From contig CM054114.1 of NCBI GenBank assembly GCA_028673005.1, positions 128,431,307 through 128,495,306 on the forward strand: a stretch of 64,000 nucleotides of DNA, in the 5' to 3' direction. Source of the stretch: Tanypteryx hageni (taxonomy: Eukaryota > Arthropoda > Insecta > Odonata > Petaluridae). The translations under genes and the position numbers were made by a program. Positions 60,623-64,000 of this stretch are shown one piece after another (positions within the stretch are counted from its first letter, which is position 1; each line of letters opens with the position of its first letter). A model generated the notes under the pieces. It did not search any database. It saw only the letters and a list, made by a program, of their open reading frames with translations, and was not told the origin of the DNA.

Positions 60623-63465
60623 TCAAATACTGCGAGAAGAACTTGGTAAACCAAAACATAACACTAAAAAACCTTGCACGCCTTTCACAGGGTCCCTTAC
60701 CACCATCCATATCAAAACATAACGCCCGTATAAAGGCATAAAAAAGAGATTCCAACGCCGACAGTTTCTCGATATCCGGTAATACAAGGTCACGCGGCGT
60801 TCTGAAAGAATGCCCCCAACACAAATGCCGCTTCACACGAAAGCTTCTAAATTGCTACACGCTCAAAAATTCACAATACTCCGCACTTGATAAATAAACG
60901 TGGGGAAATCTCAATAACAAAAAAAATTCGACAGCTACAAGATATTATTTCGCCTTTTCATTCCTTCACGACGGCCGGATGTCCCATGACTCGAATTATT
61001 TTATCTTCCCTCGATTCTAATGATAACAGTTGGACTTTAAGAGTATATTTTTTTAGCGTAACCGGTCAATGATGATGCTGTACTTTTTGTCTCAAGTTAC
61101 CTTCACAATGCTCTTATCATTTCAAATGAAAGCCTATAATTTGGTAAGCTTGGAAGTTTAACGTTATTCTGTCTGTATCATTAAATAAACGTAAAATAAT
61201 AACAGGTATTTTTAAACCAGCGAAAAATGATCCTTAGTGCAATGTAAATACATATAAAAACTATGTACAAAATGTAAAATTTAATGTACATGTACACCAT
61301 TGCCCAAAATTAGTGAAGGAAAATATACAACATATCACATACACAAACATATCAACTGAGCTATGAAGTTACCATTTTACTTCTGTGCACGCGGATTAAA
61401 ATCGACATTTATGTTTTCCGTCATCATGAAACGTCCTCTGCGTCGCAGCATAGCCTAAGGTTGTCACGGAAGAAAACATACTCTGCAATGATTACAGTCA
61501 ATTACTCCAAAACAACGGGACGCTATGAGCCGTGGCATGAGGAAGGGAAGTAGGCGTTGAGGAAGAAGGTAATCAACATGTTATAAGTGCCGGATTTTCT
61601 TTCGGTTAAGCTGAGCGTGAGACGTTCCATTTCGCCGTGAAACGACACGAGTCTTAGGCAAACCGACCATGCCCCTCTCTTGAGAGAGTACTCCTAAACT
61701 TCGTTCCGCATAGAAAATTTGTACTTTCTATTACTCGTAATCTTTAACTCGAATTTTAGATTTTTATTTTAATTACTAATTCAAAGTTTTATGAAACATC
61801 ACCGGCACAAACATGCATGAGCATTGTAAGATGTATCAACGATCTTCGTTTAGGGAGGCATAAACCCAACCAACCCCTTCAACATCTTCCAGTAAATATT
61901 AAAAAACATTCCGTTTTTTATATCTCAAGTTTTATATAAATGCAATTATTTCGGTATTGGTATATCTTTAATAAAACCCCATAACCGGAATTTTATGTGA
62001 CTAATTTTTTTACGTTGGAATACGAGTTATCGGTGTTTTACTATACTTGCCATTTCATAAAATTTATTCCAGAATAAACTCGTTAAGTATAAAAATTGAA
62101 AAATTAAGTACTTGTTTTAAGTATCTCCAATAATAGTAATAAGGTTATAAAAATTGATGTTCATTTCGGCTACAAAGCAGCCGTCTTCAGTGGTGATTCC
62201 CTCAAGTACATTCTGAAGATAATTGGGGATGCCTACGACACGTAATTAATTATAAAACTTTTGACACTTGCCTGGAATTTATTTTCTTTATAAGAGATCG
62301 ACAATTCTCTAGTGAATTTCATAAAATGATAAAATAATTTTCCTCAAAAAAAATATTTCAGAAGACAGTCGAAACTATACGATTCTGTCATTCGAATTTC
62401 CGATGACTCGACCATTCCTCTTCGACGCATTTACGGTTACATTAACTGAATGTTTTAATAGTTCGAAACTAATTTATTTTCTCTTCTCGAGTTACAGATG
62501 CGCTGAAGCGTTATAAAAATAAAATCGGGAAAAAAATGATACTCAAAACAAATTTTCCAAATAATCAACATTTTCAGCGAGAAAATTTTCGACATTTTAA
62601 AAGCAGTAGTTTGTCAAGCTTAACGTATGTAGTAAACTTTAAAATAAACTTAAAATTAAATTCCAGAGGTTGGCAATCACCCAAACCGGTGTTACTCGGG
62701 CATAAGAAGGAATATTATAACAAAATGTTTTGGAAAACCACATTTCAGCATCTGGTTTATTTACCTCTGTAATTTAAGGAATCAACTATTAACATACCTT
62801 CCCATAATTTAGCATTTAAGATGTTAAATTAAGAATTCAATGAAATATCACAAATACTAAAACAAAAGAGATCTTTTAATGTTGGCATTTTTAGATTTCT
62901 CTTTTCCCGTTTAGAATGGATGTGGCATTCGTATTTGAGGAAAACCATGGTGTTCCATCGATAAATTTCACAGCCGAGCCTAAGCGACGACTTTTCCATC
63001 CCAAAACGACCAAAAAAATAACGCATTCGCAAACTGAAGTTATCAATAGAGATCCAAAATCAAAGGGGTCCGTTCATCGCTCCAGTTTTTGCATGTCCAA
63101 TCCGGCAACGTCGCCTCGGCTTCTTTTTTCATCTTCCCAGCCTATTACTCACCGTATCTAACTCTAGATCTTCCTTTCTCCGCGACCGCCACGCGCATTC
63201 TAGGCGCATTTTTTCTCGTCCCACGGCCTTGCGTCCCGAAAGTTTGGAAACGAAGGCTCCTCGACAAAAAAATATCAATCTTAACTGCCCATCTTTCGTT
63301 GGATGGGCTAGATAACTGCTGCAGGCATAAAACGGTCGCACATGAGACCAAAGTTACAATAAAAATTTCTTCACTTTGGCGTATGTATGTGCACTTGCTT
63401 AAATTGAAATTGTGATGAAACCGTAAACGATAGAGAGCTTTAAGTTTTTTATCATATTGTGACCA
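60623..63465. other. Noncoding stretch with one dispersed repeat
   Basis: 62155-62320 is the partner of the repeat near 36419-36590 in the same orientation. The rest is AT-rich to moderately CpG-rich, with no gene recognised. Confidence 0.45.
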
Positions 63466-63469
63466 AAAA

Positions 63470-63548
63470 ATATGAATTTGTGTGTTAAATCATATGAATC
63501 GCGTTTTCATCGCAGCTCCGCGAGCCGCATAAAATATCTCGGGGGCCA
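63470..63548 (+). mobile_element. Fragment of the same hAT family as 53031-53346
   Basis: gaatttgtgtgttaaat, followed by cgttttcatcgcagctccgc and gagccgcat, matches the right part of the element at 53031-53346. It breaks off at about 63548, where another element may begin (cggatccaggga). Confidence 0.6.
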
Positions 63549-63963
63549 AGAACGGATCCAGGGAGGCGGGGTAAAGGGGGTAATTATCCCCTAAGATTTA
63601 CGAGCACCGAGAAATAATTAATAAAATAATAAAAAACAACATCGAAGAAATGTTACTTTTTTACAGTATTTATTGTTGCTCGAAATTTTATCTACGATAT
63701 TTCCTTTTAACACATTAAAATCTGCAGGCTCTTGAAGATATTTTCAAATAGAGAGATAGAATGAGTACAGCATATAACGAGAACTTCATTATAGCTATCA
63801 AAAACACCGTCGCCGTCAATTTATTAACTTTACATCTACGGAATTTCATTTTCGGATATTACGAGTACTCCTCAGAACGAATATTTTTATGAATTTTATA
63901 AATTCTCACTATATCAAAGTTTCATCGTAGTTTATTTTTCCATTTTTGATTATCCCCCAAGCA

Positions 63964-64000
63964 GGGCCGGATTAGGTTTCGCAGGCCCTACGCACTATGG
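63964..64000. mobile_element. Probable left end of a further hAT element, cut by the window end
   Basis: cagggccggattaggtttcg followed by caggccct has the form of a hAT terminus like several others here. Only 37 bases are visible, so neither the right end nor a target duplication can be checked. Confidence 0.4.

Noticed and set aside
1..64000. CRISPR arrays, bacterial operons, phage genes
   Set aside because: None present; the direct repeats found are minisatellites, SINE units or target duplications in eukaryotic DNA.

Overview
The window looks like nuclear DNA from an arthropod, most likely an insect with a large, transposon-rich genome. It is AT-rich, has kilobase-scale introns with GT/AG borders, and carries hAT, pogo/Tigger, non-LTR, tRNA-derived SINE and possible piggyBac elements. 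There are no bacterial operons. I cannot name the species from sequence alone.

The only host gene I can support is on the minus strand. It is an ARID2 orthologue (Bap170 in flies), the PBAP/PBAF-specific subunit of SWI/SNF chromatin remodellers. Nine consecutive internal coding exons run from 37211 down to 11513. Their splice phases all fit, giving one open frame of 1108 codons plus a split codon at the 5' end. They encode the conserved block that follows the ARID domain, an armadillo-like region, the RFX-type winged helix and a long low-complexity Q/H/P/S-rich segment. The ARID exons would lie upstream (above 37211) and the C2H2 zinc-finger exons downstream (below 11513); I found neither, so they are probably outside the window.

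Layout: 1-11.5 kb is mostly mobile DNA, including a whole but inactivated Tigger element (1002-5286). 11.5-37.2 kb is the ARID2 exon region. Its introns hold a complete but inactivated hAT (12051-15574) containing a tandem array of tRNA-like units, a 5'-truncated non-LTR retrotransposon (about 30.18-32.7 kb), SINEs and small DNA transposons. 37.2-64 kb has no recognisable coding exon. It is clearly richer in CpG, contains a series of short non-autonomous hAT elements (many with 8-bp target duplications), several GA-rich blocks all with purines on the + strand, a 24-bp G-rich minisatellite (about 47.29-47.82 kb) and a 280-bp hairpin-forming inverted repeat.

The most unusual observations are the alternating tandem array of tRNA-like units inside the hAT, an exact 69-bp direct repeat flanking a small LINE fragment, the long inverted repeat at 58.7-58.96 kb, and the step in CpG density just upstream of the first visible ARID2 exon. 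All boundaries and identities were read by eye; no search was run.
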